Origin: Methanobacteriota archaeon
GTDB taxonomy: Archaea; Halobacteriota; Syntropharchaeia; DAOWMC01
Assembly (NCBI GenBank): GCA_030643285.1
Contig: DAOWMC010000079.1
Span: forward strand, 1-5,827
Direction: 5' to 3'
Length of the DNA: 5,827 bases
Part shown: positions 1 through 5,507 of the stretch, in pieces
How positions within the stretch are numbered: position 1 is the stretch's first letter
How the letters are laid out: each line of letters opens with the position of its first letter
Program-made: the position numbers and the translations under genes
Notes under the pieces: model-generated
Told to the model about the DNA's origin: nothing
The model's input: only the letters and a program-made list of their open reading frames with translations
Databases searched by the model: none

Positions 1-645
1 CAAGCAGTTTCTCTAAAAGATATTGAATCGATTAATCTGGTAATTGGTGCATGGAAAACAATTACAGAAGTTGTAAAAATGAATTCTTTCAATATTATAA
101 AAAGTTGTATTTATGATCTGACAAATTACTTAAAAAGATTAGCGTTTGAATGTATGGAACATGATTTGGGCTATAAAGCGTATGAAATAATGGATTTGAT
201 AGAAAATTTAGCAGTTTCAGTAGATAAAGAAAAATTTGGATGGTTTGCTAATTATGTTTTGGGGAGAATACATACAATTGGTTCTAAAATTATTAAAAAG
301 GGGTTAATCGATCCTTCACAACCCAGAACTATTGTAGATCGATTGTATAGCGTGGGGGACAAAGCGATAAAATTTGGTCTAAACGTTCATGTATGCAAAG
401 CTACAAAATTAATAAGTGATCTAAGTATATTGGCAATCGAATCCTCACCACCATATGATTCCGAAACAATTTATGGCATTTCTGCATTAAAAAAGATTGC
501 AAAAGATGCAGAAACTGAAGATATTAAACAACTTGTAAAAGATCATCTGGATAATATTATACAAAAAGCAAAAGAAAAAAAACTCGATTCAATAGCTCAA
601 GAAGCAGATAGAGCTCTACAAGACCTCAACAAACCCCCCACCTAA
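1..645 (+). CDS. Hypothetical helical protein, 5' end outside window
   Basis: I do not recognise this protein. The first ATG is at position 79, but the frame is open from position 1 with no stop and no ATG, GTG or TTG before 79, and the 26 upstream codons read as normal protein. The gene therefore probably starts left of the window, and 79 is only a fallback start; there is no clear Shine-Dalgarno site before it. The visible part is 214 residues ending in TAA at 643-645. It looks almost entirely alpha-helical, with amphipathic stretches rich in Lys, Glu, Ile and Leu, a charged C-terminal helix (KDHLDNIIQKAKEKK) and a short Pro-Pro-Thr tail. No convincing membrane segment or catalytic motif is visible, and a helical-repeat fold is only an impression. 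It is clearly more AT-rich than the large gene at 2333-4810, and it converges on dph2 with 5 bases between the stop codons. Confidence 0.7.
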   Translation, partial: QAVSLKDIESINLVIGAWKTITEVVKMNSFNIIKSCIYDLTNYLKRLAFECMEHDLGYKAYEIMDLIENLAVSVDKEKFGWFANYVLGRIHTIGSKIIKKGLIDPSQPRTIVDRLYSVGDKAIKFGLNVHVCKATKLISDLSILAIESSPPYDSETIYGISALKKIAKDAETEDIKQLVKDHLDNIIQKAKEKKLDSIAQEADRALQDLNKPPT

Positions 646-650
646 CCACT

Positions 651-1709
651 CTACCCCAATATCTCATCAAACAAAAAATCTTCCCACTTACGCTCACCTA
701 TAGCAATCTCAAACTCAACTGGCGTTAGCATGGGTTTTTTAAATCGGGCAATGTCATCTATTGCGATTCGGGGGCATGCGGTGTTTACAAAACAGTCAAC
801 CTTAAATGGCATTAAAAGGTCCGGATCAAATTCATCCAGCATAATCATATAGGCTTCTTTTTGCGCCCGTTTAGCCTTTTCGTATATTTCTTCTGCCAGA
901 GCCAATCTTTTTTGACCTTCCTTGGACCCTATTAAAATGCCAAAAGAATTTGAATCGAGTGCTTTTCCTATAACAGCATACCTCTGGCGAATAATCTTTT
1001 CGGGGTCTGCCACTCTAACCTCATTCATTAAAGGATCAGCTATCACAACCCTTTTACCGGTCGCAATTGATGCTCCTATCGGGTGAAAATTCCCACTTCC
1101 CACAAAGAGTAATTCATCACAATCAATTCTTGCAGATGAAAAGTTACAACCAAGAATCTGACCATTGTATTTGATACGTGAGTCACCTTTTCTGATTATT
1201 GCTTTTTTCCCCCCGTCTCCCTCTATAACCTTCTTTACATCATCCATCATATGTATATGCTGAACGGTTGTTACAACCCCTATTTTATCACCGTTTAGCA
1301 TTTCCAAGGCTTTTTTCACCACAGGTTTTACATCAACTTTTGACCTGACCTGTACAAATACTGTTTTATCTTCGTTTATTTTCCCATCCTTTATTCCATC
1401 TTCTTTGATTTTATCCGCCCTTACACAATCATTTCCAATTTCTGCATGCCCAAAATGAAATAGTATGTCAACACATGACCCGAGCCTTTCGTCTATGTCA
1501 CATGCACCATAGCACGGTTTTCCAGAAACAATAACTCTGGCACCTGTCAAATCTTCAATTTCCTTTGAAATGTAAAAAAGATGTTTCAAACCTTCGGGGA
1601 ATTGAAGACCAACTACCTTTCCACGTCCTATACCCCTCCCCCTGATACTACTTATAATCGATTCTAAATCATAATACCAACCGGTCTTACATCCTCTATC
1701 TAACTCCAT
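651..1709 (-). CDS. dph2: Diphthamide biosynthesis enzyme Dph2 (2-(3-amino-3-carboxypropyl)histidine synthase)
   Basis: Dph2 performs the first step of diphthamide synthesis in the cytoplasm. A [4Fe-4S] cluster cleaves S-adenosylmethionine to a 3-amino-3-carboxypropyl radical, which is added to a histidine of elongation factor 2. Archaeal Dph2 acts as a homodimer. The sequence shows the family's three widely spaced cluster cysteines: one in CYGACD (Cys70), one in GQILGCN (Cys188) and one in VNTACPRIAIDD (Cys312). Other family signatures are GLQFPEGLK near the N-terminus, HFGHAEIG, and VGSGNFHP. From the ATG at 1709 the protein has 352 residues, about the family length. A TTG at 1733 would add eight residues; neither start has a good Shine-Dalgarno site, so I prefer the ATG. 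A Lys/Asp/Glu-rich stretch at residues 96-115 looks like an insertion. The gene lies downstream of alba on the same strand and ends in TAG at 651-653. Confidence 0.95.
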   Translation of the reverse strand: MELDRGCKTGWYYDLESIISSIRGRGIGRGKVVGLQFPEGLKHLFYISKEIEDLTGARVIVSGKPCYGACDIDERLGSCVDILFHFGHAEIGNDCVRADKIKEDGIKDGKINEDKTVFVQVRSKVDVKPVVKKALEMLNGDKIGVVTTVQHIHMMDDVKKVIEGDGGKKAIIRKGDSRIKYNGQILGCNFSSARIDCDELLFVGSGNFHPIGASIATGKRVVIADPLMNEVRVADPEKIIRQRYAVIGKALDSNSFGILIGSKEGQKRLALAEEIYEKAKRAQKEAYMIMLDEFDPDLLMPFKVDCFVNTACPRIAIDDIARFKKPMLTPVEFEIAIGERKWEDFLFDEILG

Positions 1710-1733
1710 TATTAGCCCGATTATGCTATCCAA

Positions 1734-1763
1734 CTACCAAAAAATAAAAATAAAAAAAAAAAC
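1734..1763 (-). terminator. T-rich tract after alba, likely archaeal terminator
   Basis: Read on the minus strand, the 45-base gap between alba and the longest dph2 frame contains a run of eleven T, then A, five T, A and six T (1739-1762). It begins about 16 bases after the alba stop codon. Long oligo-T tracts without a stem are the usual intrinsic terminators for archaeal RNA polymerase. The same tract lies just upstream of dph2, so dph2 is expressed either by readthrough from alba or from a promoter within or near this AT-rich stretch; the sequence does not decide which. Confidence 0.6.
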
Positions 1764-1778
1764 ACTATGGGAGGCACA

Positions 1779-2057
1779 TCAAATAGATCTAATTAAGAAA
1801 ATCTCTATAGACGATACGTTTATCATTTCTCCTTCACCCCGCGTCAGTTCTTCAGTGCCTATTTTAATCTCCTTTATCTTAACATCAGTCAGAAATTTGT
1901 TTCTAACCACTTCTGCAGTGTCTACAGCCTTGGATATAGCTCTACCTCTTGCCTTGATGGCTACCTCATCGCTCCCGTTGTTAAACTGTGTCACGACTGC
2001 AAGAACATAGTTCATTACGGGTTTCTGCCCTATGTATATAATGTTGTCTTCTGCCAT
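1779..2057 (-). CDS. alba: DNA/RNA-binding chromatin protein Alba
   Basis: Alba is a small, abundant archaeal nucleoid protein that binds double-stranded DNA, and also RNA, as a dimer. The 92-residue product matches the family over its whole length. Landmarks are [16 protein letters not shown] near the N-terminus, the very conserved [20 protein letters not shown] in the middle, and a closing beta hairpin ending in [10 protein letters not shown]. The loop that contacts DNA carries Gln11-Lys12 where Sulfolobus Alba (Sso10b) has Lys16-Lys17. The ATG at 2057 is supported by a Shine-Dalgarno sequence GAGGCGATC at 2061-2069, one mismatch from the ideal complement of the 16S rRNA 3' end, followed by three bases. 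The gene ends in TGA at 1779-1781 and is followed by the T-rich tract before dph2. Confidence 0.96.
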   Translation of the reverse strand: MAEDNIIYIGQKPVMNYVLAVVTQFNNGSDEVAIKARGRAISKAVDTAEVVRNKFLTDVKIKEIKIGTEELTRGEGEMINVSSIEIFLIRSI

Positions 2058-2060
2058 TTA

Positions 2061-2069
2061 GATCGCCTC
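2061..2069 (-). promoter_or_regulatory. Shine-Dalgarno site of alba
   Basis: On the minus strand the sequence is GAGGCGATC, then TAA, then the ATG of alba. It matches the archaeal consensus GGAGGTGATC with one internal mismatch and fixes the alba start. A possible TATA element (CTTAAAAG, 2091-2098, preceded by an A-rich stretch) lies further upstream. It would place transcription start at or just before this site, leaving almost no leader, so that promoter assignment is weak. Confidence 0.65.
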
Positions 2070-2141
2070 AAGATAAGTCCACCTTAATTACTTTTAAGTT
2101 TTTCCCTTTAATCTGCCGTTATAATCCCCGGTGCTTAACAT

Positions 2142-2196
2142 AAATTCAACAAAATTTGAATTCATACCTGACGATATGAACACTTTTTCAGTTCAT
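2142..2196. repeat. Two short inverted repeats in the alba upstream spacer
   Basis: The spacer holds AATTCAA (2143-2149) facing TTGAATT (2156-2162) across 6 bases, and then ATGAAC (2176-2181) facing GTTCAT (2191-2196) across 9 bases. Both stems are perfect but short and AT-rich, so chance is possible. They lie 85-140 bases upstream of the alba start. They could be operator half-sites or weak hairpins; nothing in the sequence decides. Apart from these and the palindrome at 2281-2303, I see no gene in 2070-2332. Confidence 0.3.
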
Positions 2197-2280
2197 CCAT
2201 GTTATCTATCCATCCGACTTAACAAATCCCACGATCAATCAATCAAATAAAATTCAATAATTTTTCGGACTTTAAAGGGT

Positions 2281-2303
2281 GAGGCTCTGCTTGGCAGAGC
2301 CTC
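2281..2303 (-). terminator. Perfect 10-bp hairpin downstream of the large gene
   Basis: GAGGCTCTGC (2281-2290) and GCAGAGCCTC (2294-2303) form a perfect 10-bp GC-rich stem around a 3-base loop. It lies 29 bases after the stop codon of the 2333-4810 gene. In the transcript it is followed by ACCCTTTAAAG and then AT-rich sequence, not by an immediate U tract, so it is not a textbook intrinsic terminator. It may stabilise or end the mRNA, or it may be one copy of a dispersed palindromic repeat that sits at the end of this gene. Confidence 0.5.
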
Positions 2304-2332
2304 TACAACCTCCATCTCAGTTATGCTGTATG

Positions 2333-4810
2333 TTATTTTTTCAGTTTTTTCGGTTTCTTCACTGCTGATACTGGTGTTGATGCTGATGCTTTAAGGAGAC
2401 AGAAGCCAACATAATCTCTTCTTTCCCAGCCGATATAACCACCGTTCACGATAGTGCGATCTTCTGTCCAAAGATGTACGGTATAGCCACACGGCCTCAT
2501 ATCCTTCGTATCCAGTTTCCAGTCATGATTAACAACCCCTCCCGTTGGGATAGCCGGATAGGTTGTTGGCCCCATTGGGTCAGGTTTTGGCTTTGCCGGA
2601 GCGGGTAACGCAGGATTTGGATCCGGGTGAACACTTAAGCGGATAGCACGGAAATGCTGATCTGTTGCTGTATACTCCCCAAGGATGACATCACCTATCG
2701 CAAACTTTCCACATTCCACTGCCGGATGAATCACCGGGTCAGGATCACGCTGGTAGCCAGTAATGGTGAGATCAGCAGACGGTCTTTCGTTGTCTAAAAG
2801 AACCTTGACGATACTTCTGGTACTTCCATCCAGACACCCGATAACTCCGCCTGGAATAATAGTCCCGTCCGGTTTTTTTGCGACTATCCGAATCTCCCAC
2901 AGTCCGCTCAGTCCACCTGTCGCCCACTTGGCAAGAATATTCCCAACAGCATATCGCCTCCAAGCAGATCCGTGAATATCTTCCAGGTAGGTATAGTAGC
3001 CATCCGGGTCAATCTTCTGTGTCATCTTTCTTTGTATCGGTAAAGATCCGGATCCTGTTTGCTCGTTTACCCAAACACCGAACGAGTTACTCAGCGGCTG
3101 CCAGGGGTTTTCAATATCTGGTTTTGTTGGGTTATATGGACGGACAGATATTCGGTACTTAAGTGGATCCTCTGTTCCCTCCATCACAAATTTGGGGGCG
3201 TTGTCAATAAACCCGGTAACGGTGATAACCCCCCCAAACGGACTGTCATCCGCCCAGAATACCGCAGTACCAGCACTCTCACCGGTCGCCTGCCCTGTAC
3301 CCTGGTCAATAGAGCAGACTGCCATACTGCTCACACCGTCTATATAGGGAACCTGCTCATCAGACGCTATATGTCCGGGCTTGATATGAATGAGGGTCTC
3401 TTTTCGATTGCCCCAGGTTGGGATCCAGTTTGGATTGTTGGATGGTGGCAGGGCTTGCCATGATAGTATCGCTCTGATCTTCACGGTGCTTGCACCGTTG
3501 ATACAGGGACGGCGGTGATGGCTGAGATCAACAGGGAGGACCACCGAGTACTGCAAACCATTTTTCGGGATACTCGTTATGTCATGCACATTGACTGAGG
3601 AGGTGCCCAGATAGCGCCACATCTGTTCAATCTGATCCCATTCCCAGAAGGCTACGTATTCAAAACTCCCTTTCTTGCAGAGGTCACCCGAGTAACCATT
3701 TGGAAGTTTCACGTTGAGTATCCCGGTCAGAGTGCGTTCATCGGGGTTATAACCAATGCACCTGAGCTCCTCATAACGTGTGTCACCACCTATTTCGAGG
3801 AGGTTGTCGATCAGGTCAGAAGTATCGACCTTAAATTCTTCGATCTCCCCTGCAAAAATAGGCTTTATCAGTTCATCGCTCAGAGTCGGTTTGCTTAGTA
3901 GCTTCTGTACCTGAGAAAAGGCAAATCGATGTGATGGAATGCCCTTGTCCTTGTAAATCTCCTTTAATTCACCAATGCTCATCTCAGGAAGATCGAGCAC
4001 AGGGACTGGTTGTGATATATCCAAGGTATTTAAAAGATCAAACGGTAATTCTAACTTTGCCAGTTTCAATAAATCACCGAAGAGTATAAATTTGAACACA
4101 TCGATTTGAATTCGTGCCTCTACAATATTGCCCCACACAGGTACAAAATCCGGATCACCTGGCGTCGGCGGGTTATTCCAGGATAAAATAGCCCGCACCT
4201 TCGGCAGGTTTTCAATTTTACAGAATTTCTCTCTCGGTGAAAGTTTAAGTGTGACATCATATTCAAGTGGCTTGTCACCAGGGATGTCATAGGCCTTGAA
4301 CTTGGTCATGCCCACATCGTCCCAATCCCCATTGTTTTTCCAGTCCACGTAAAATCGGACATATTCGGGTGAACCTCTTGAGCAGATGTCACCGCTATAA
4401 CCAAACTCCTTTTTAACGAAAACCACTGCCTGAAGTTGTTCGAGATGCGGGTTATACCCGACACACTTAAGCTCTTCATAGGTTGTGTTTCCAGAGATTT
4501 TCTTTACCATTTTAAATGGAGAAACTTTGAGGTTACCAAAGTAATTTGGATTCTTTAAAAGAAGTTTGCGAAACTGTTTTCGCTCCGATTCCGGGCCAGG
4601 AACCTCCGCTTTTATGTTCAAAGCTTCTATGGTAATAATCCCAACAATACCATCAGTCTCAAGCTTCTTGCTATTTTGAAACATGACGACTGCCTTTCTG
4701 GTTTTATTGCCAAATATCCCATCAATAGAGCCTGGGTCAAACCCGGACTCGTTAAGGGTGCTCTGCAACTTTCGAACCAGATCACCTTTCGAACCAATTC
4801 TTATATTCAT
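2333..4810 (-). CDS. Large protein with peptidoglycan-binding-type domain and two repeated Cys modules
   Basis: The function is not known. The ATG at 4810 is chosen because a near-perfect Shine-Dalgarno AAGGAGGT stands just before it; a longer frame from 4870 adds 20 residues without such a site. The product has 825 residues. Residues 7-64 match the three-helix peptidoglycan-binding fold (PF01471): GDLVRKLQSTLN, DGIFGNKTRKAVVMFQ and TDGIVGIIT are typical. Residues 105-237 and 340-477 are diverged copies of one module, sharing YEEL, GYNP, GYSGD, EYV, the RAILSW motif and WGN, each with three Cys in similar places (116, 143, 197 and 351, 378, 436). Residues 480-805 look beta-rich, with a Pro-rich stretch near 728-757 and a basic tail ending KKPKKLKK. 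There is no signal peptide or membrane segment. It has no same-strand neighbour close by and looks more GC-rich than the gene at 1-645. Transfer from bacteria is possible but unproven. Confidence 0.9.
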   Translation of the reverse strand: MNIRIGSKGDLVRKLQSTLNESGFDPGSIDGIFGNKTRKAVVMFQNSKKLETDGIVGIITIEALNIKAEVPGPESERKQFRKLLLKNPNYFGNLKVSPFKMVKKISGNTTYEELKCVGYNPHLEQLQAVVFVKKEFGYSGDICSRGSPEYVRFYVDWKNNGDWDDVGMTKFKAYDIPGDKPLEYDVTLKLSPREKFCKIENLPKVRAILSWNNPPTPGDPDFVPVWGNIVEARIQIDVFKFILFGDLLKLAKLELPFDLLNTLDISQPVPVLDLPEMSIGELKEIYKDKGIPSHRFAFSQVQKLLSKPTLSDELIKPIFAGEIEEFKVDTSDLIDNLLEIGGDTRYEELRCIGYNPDERTLTGILNVKLPNGYSGDLCKKGSFEYVAFWEWDQIEQMWRYLGTSSVNVHDITSIPKNGLQYSVVLPVDLSHHRRPCINGASTVKIRAILSWQALPPSNNPNWIPTWGNRKETLIHIKPGHIASDEQVPYIDGVSSMAVCSIDQGTGQATGESAGTAVFWADDSPFGGVITVTGFIDNAPKFVMEGTEDPLKYRISVRPYNPTKPDIENPWQPLSNSFGVWVNEQTGSGSLPIQRKMTQKIDPDGYYTYLEDIHGSAWRRYAVGNILAKWATGGLSGLWEIRIVAKKPDGTIIPGGVIGCLDGSTRSIVKVLLDNERPSADLTITGYQRDPDPVIHPAVECGKFAIGDVILGEYTATDQHFRAIRLSVHPDPNPALPAPAKPKPDPMGPTTYPAIPTGGVVNHDWKLDTKDMRPCGYTVHLWTEDRTIVNGGYIGWERRDYVGFCLLKASASTPVSAVKKPKKLKK
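3380..3793 (-). repeat. Second copy of the internal protein module
   Basis: This encodes residues 340-477 of the large protein. It aligns with the segment encoded at 4100-4498 through YEELRCIGYNP, NGYSGDLC, GSFEYVAFW, KIRAILSW and PTWGN. The three Cys lie 27 and 58 residues apart, against 27 and 54 in the other copy. The similarity is at the protein level; I saw no long identical DNA stretch, so the duplication is old. Confidence 0.85.
4100..4498 (-). repeat. First copy of the internal protein module
   Basis: This encodes residues 105-237 of the large protein, with YEELKCVGYNP, FGYSGDIC, GSPEYVRFYVDW, KVRAILSW and PVWGN. It is separated from the second copy by about 100 residues that contain Leu- and Pro-rich linker sequence (FDLLNTLDISQPVPVLDLP) and probable helices. 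Confidence 0.85.
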
Positions 4811-4813
4811 TTT

Positions 4814-4821
4814 ACCTCCTT
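4814..4821 (-). promoter_or_regulatory. Strong Shine-Dalgarno site of the large gene
   Basis: The minus strand reads AAGGAGGT, then AAA, then ATG at 4810. This is a near-ideal ribosome binding site at normal spacing and decides the start in favour of 4810 over the in-frame ATG at 4870. Confidence 0.85.
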
Positions 4822-5218
4822 GTATATTGATGTACTTACCACTGTACCCGAAGGGCAAATCCCCGTACATCTCGGATTTTTAAAACTGTGGTTTTTAGAT
4901 ACTCGCCCCTATCTTAAAGACTGAAGACTAAAGTCGAAAAATCATCTGGCACGTAAAACTTTGTTGTAGAAGCTTGTGTGATTGTTTGCAGAAATCCAAC
5001 AAAATAACCGCTAGGATATCCCTACAAAAATAGTTACAATCATCTCAAATCCCCCCTTTTTTCAGCTTTGATTGCAGCTACAATATTGTATCATCAATAA
5101 TAAAATTGTTGGTCAATGGCAAAAAGGACTGTAAATGTTAATGTTTTATAATTCATGAAGTTACCCACAATACAGCAAAGAGCCTTTGTATATTCCCCTG
5201 ACAAATTATAAAACGTTA
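4822..5218. other. Gene-free spacer between the large gene and tRNA-Leu
   Basis: About 400 AT-rich bases hold no credible gene on either strand. The promoter of the large gene should lie here; the best TATA-like stretch on the minus strand is TTTTAAAAA at about 4878-4886, which would give a leader of roughly 40 bases, but the match is weak. A GGATATCC palindrome is at about 5012-5019, and CAGCT occurs twice, 7 bases apart, near 5064-5080. None of these is convincing as a functional site. Confidence 0.5.
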
Positions 5219-5316
5219 TGCGGGGGGCGAGATTTGAACTCGCGAACTCCTACGAGACAGGGTATCTCCGAAGATCACCTAAGCCCTGCGCCTTTTCCTG
5301 GCTTGGCAACCCCCGC
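5219..5316 (-). tRNA. tRNA-Leu (anticodon UAG) with a putative 14-nt intron
   Basis: Read on the minus strand, the 98-base gene folds as a class II tRNA. The acceptor stem is GCGGGGG with CCCCCGC plus discriminator A. The D stem is GCC/GGC, the anticodon stem CAGGG/CCCUG, the variable arm has a CUC/GAG stem, and the T arm is GCGAG-UUCAAAU-CUCGC. The anticodon UAG is at 5279-5281, reading the Leu codon CUA. No CCA is encoded at the 3' end, as in many archaea. The anticodon loop has 21 bases instead of 7; removing 14 bases leaves an 84-base tRNA of normal Leu length with loop CUUAGGA. Leu identity rests on the long variable arm, the A discriminator and the anticodon. Confidence 0.93.
5264..5277 (-). 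other. Putative 14-nt archaeal tRNA intron
   Basis: The insert reads UGAUCUUCGGAGAU and lies between tRNA positions 37 and 38, the canonical site of archaeal tRNA introns. A small bulge-helix-bulge can be drawn: 3-base bulges GGU and AUA flank a central helix CUU/GAG whose fourth pair would be an A-G mismatch. The canonical cut after the second base of each bulge gives exactly this 14-base intron. A competing hairpin AUCU(UCGG)AGAU within the insert is also possible. The existence of the insert is clear; the exact cut sites are inferred. Confidence 0.7.
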
Positions 5317-5341
5317 AATTTTGTATCGGTATTTATATTTT

Positions 5342-5352
5342 CTTTATATAAA
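5342..5352 (-). promoter_or_regulatory. TATA box (box A) of the tRNA-Leu gene
   Basis: On the minus strand TTTATATAAAG is centred about 31 bases upstream of the tRNA 5' end, as expected for an archaeal TBP site with transcription starting a few bases before the tRNA. Its core TTTATATAAA is its own reverse complement, so direction must come from flanking BRE sequence; GGATAGG lies on the upstream side. Confidence 0.7.
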
Positions 5353-5493
5353 CCTATCCAAAATTTTGTATAAAAATTTGTTACACGAATTTACGTCGTA
5401 CATATTGATATTAGAACTAATTCACAAAGTATCGGGAAAGTATTAAGTATTATCATATTCATTGTTAGCGGTATATACATTTAATTGGTATGG

Positions 5494-5498
5494 GGTGA
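5494..5498 (+). promoter_or_regulatory. Shine-Dalgarno site of the exported-protein gene
   Basis: GGTGA stands 9 bases before the ATG at 5508 and matches the central part of the archaeal consensus GGAGGTGATC. It supports that start for a reading frame that leaves the window. Confidence 0.6.
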
Positions 5499-5507
5499 CC
5501 TAAAAAG

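Noticed and set aside
1723..2010. 95-residue plus-strand frame opposite alba
   Set aside because: It is antisense to the well-conserved alba gene and starts inside the A-rich tract; its sequence mirrors the alba codons.
2763..3463. Several open frames on the plus strand, plus one in another minus frame, inside the large gene
   Set aside because: They overlap a long gene with strong domain and repeat evidence, lack ribosome sites, and read as Ser/Pro/Arg-rich sequence typical of shadow frames.
4811..4870. Twenty-residue N-terminal extension of the large protein from the ATG at 4870
   Set aside because: The near-perfect Shine-Dalgarno AAGGAGGT lies directly before the ATG at 4810, and the peptidoglycan-binding-type domain starts just after it. 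The extension has no ribosome site and does not look like a signal peptide.
4676..4924. Short plus-strand frames over the 5' end of the large gene
   Set aside because: They overlap the peptidoglycan-binding-type domain and its ribosome site on the other strand and show no features of their own.
5186..5446. 86-residue plus-strand frame over the tRNA
   Set aside because: It runs antisense through the entire tRNA-Leu gene and its promoter, so it is not a plausible protein gene.
5469..5480. GTATATACA as the TATA box of the exported-protein gene
   Set aside because: Transcription from it would start near 5500, after the GGTGA ribosome site at 5494-5498, so the two signals are incompatible.
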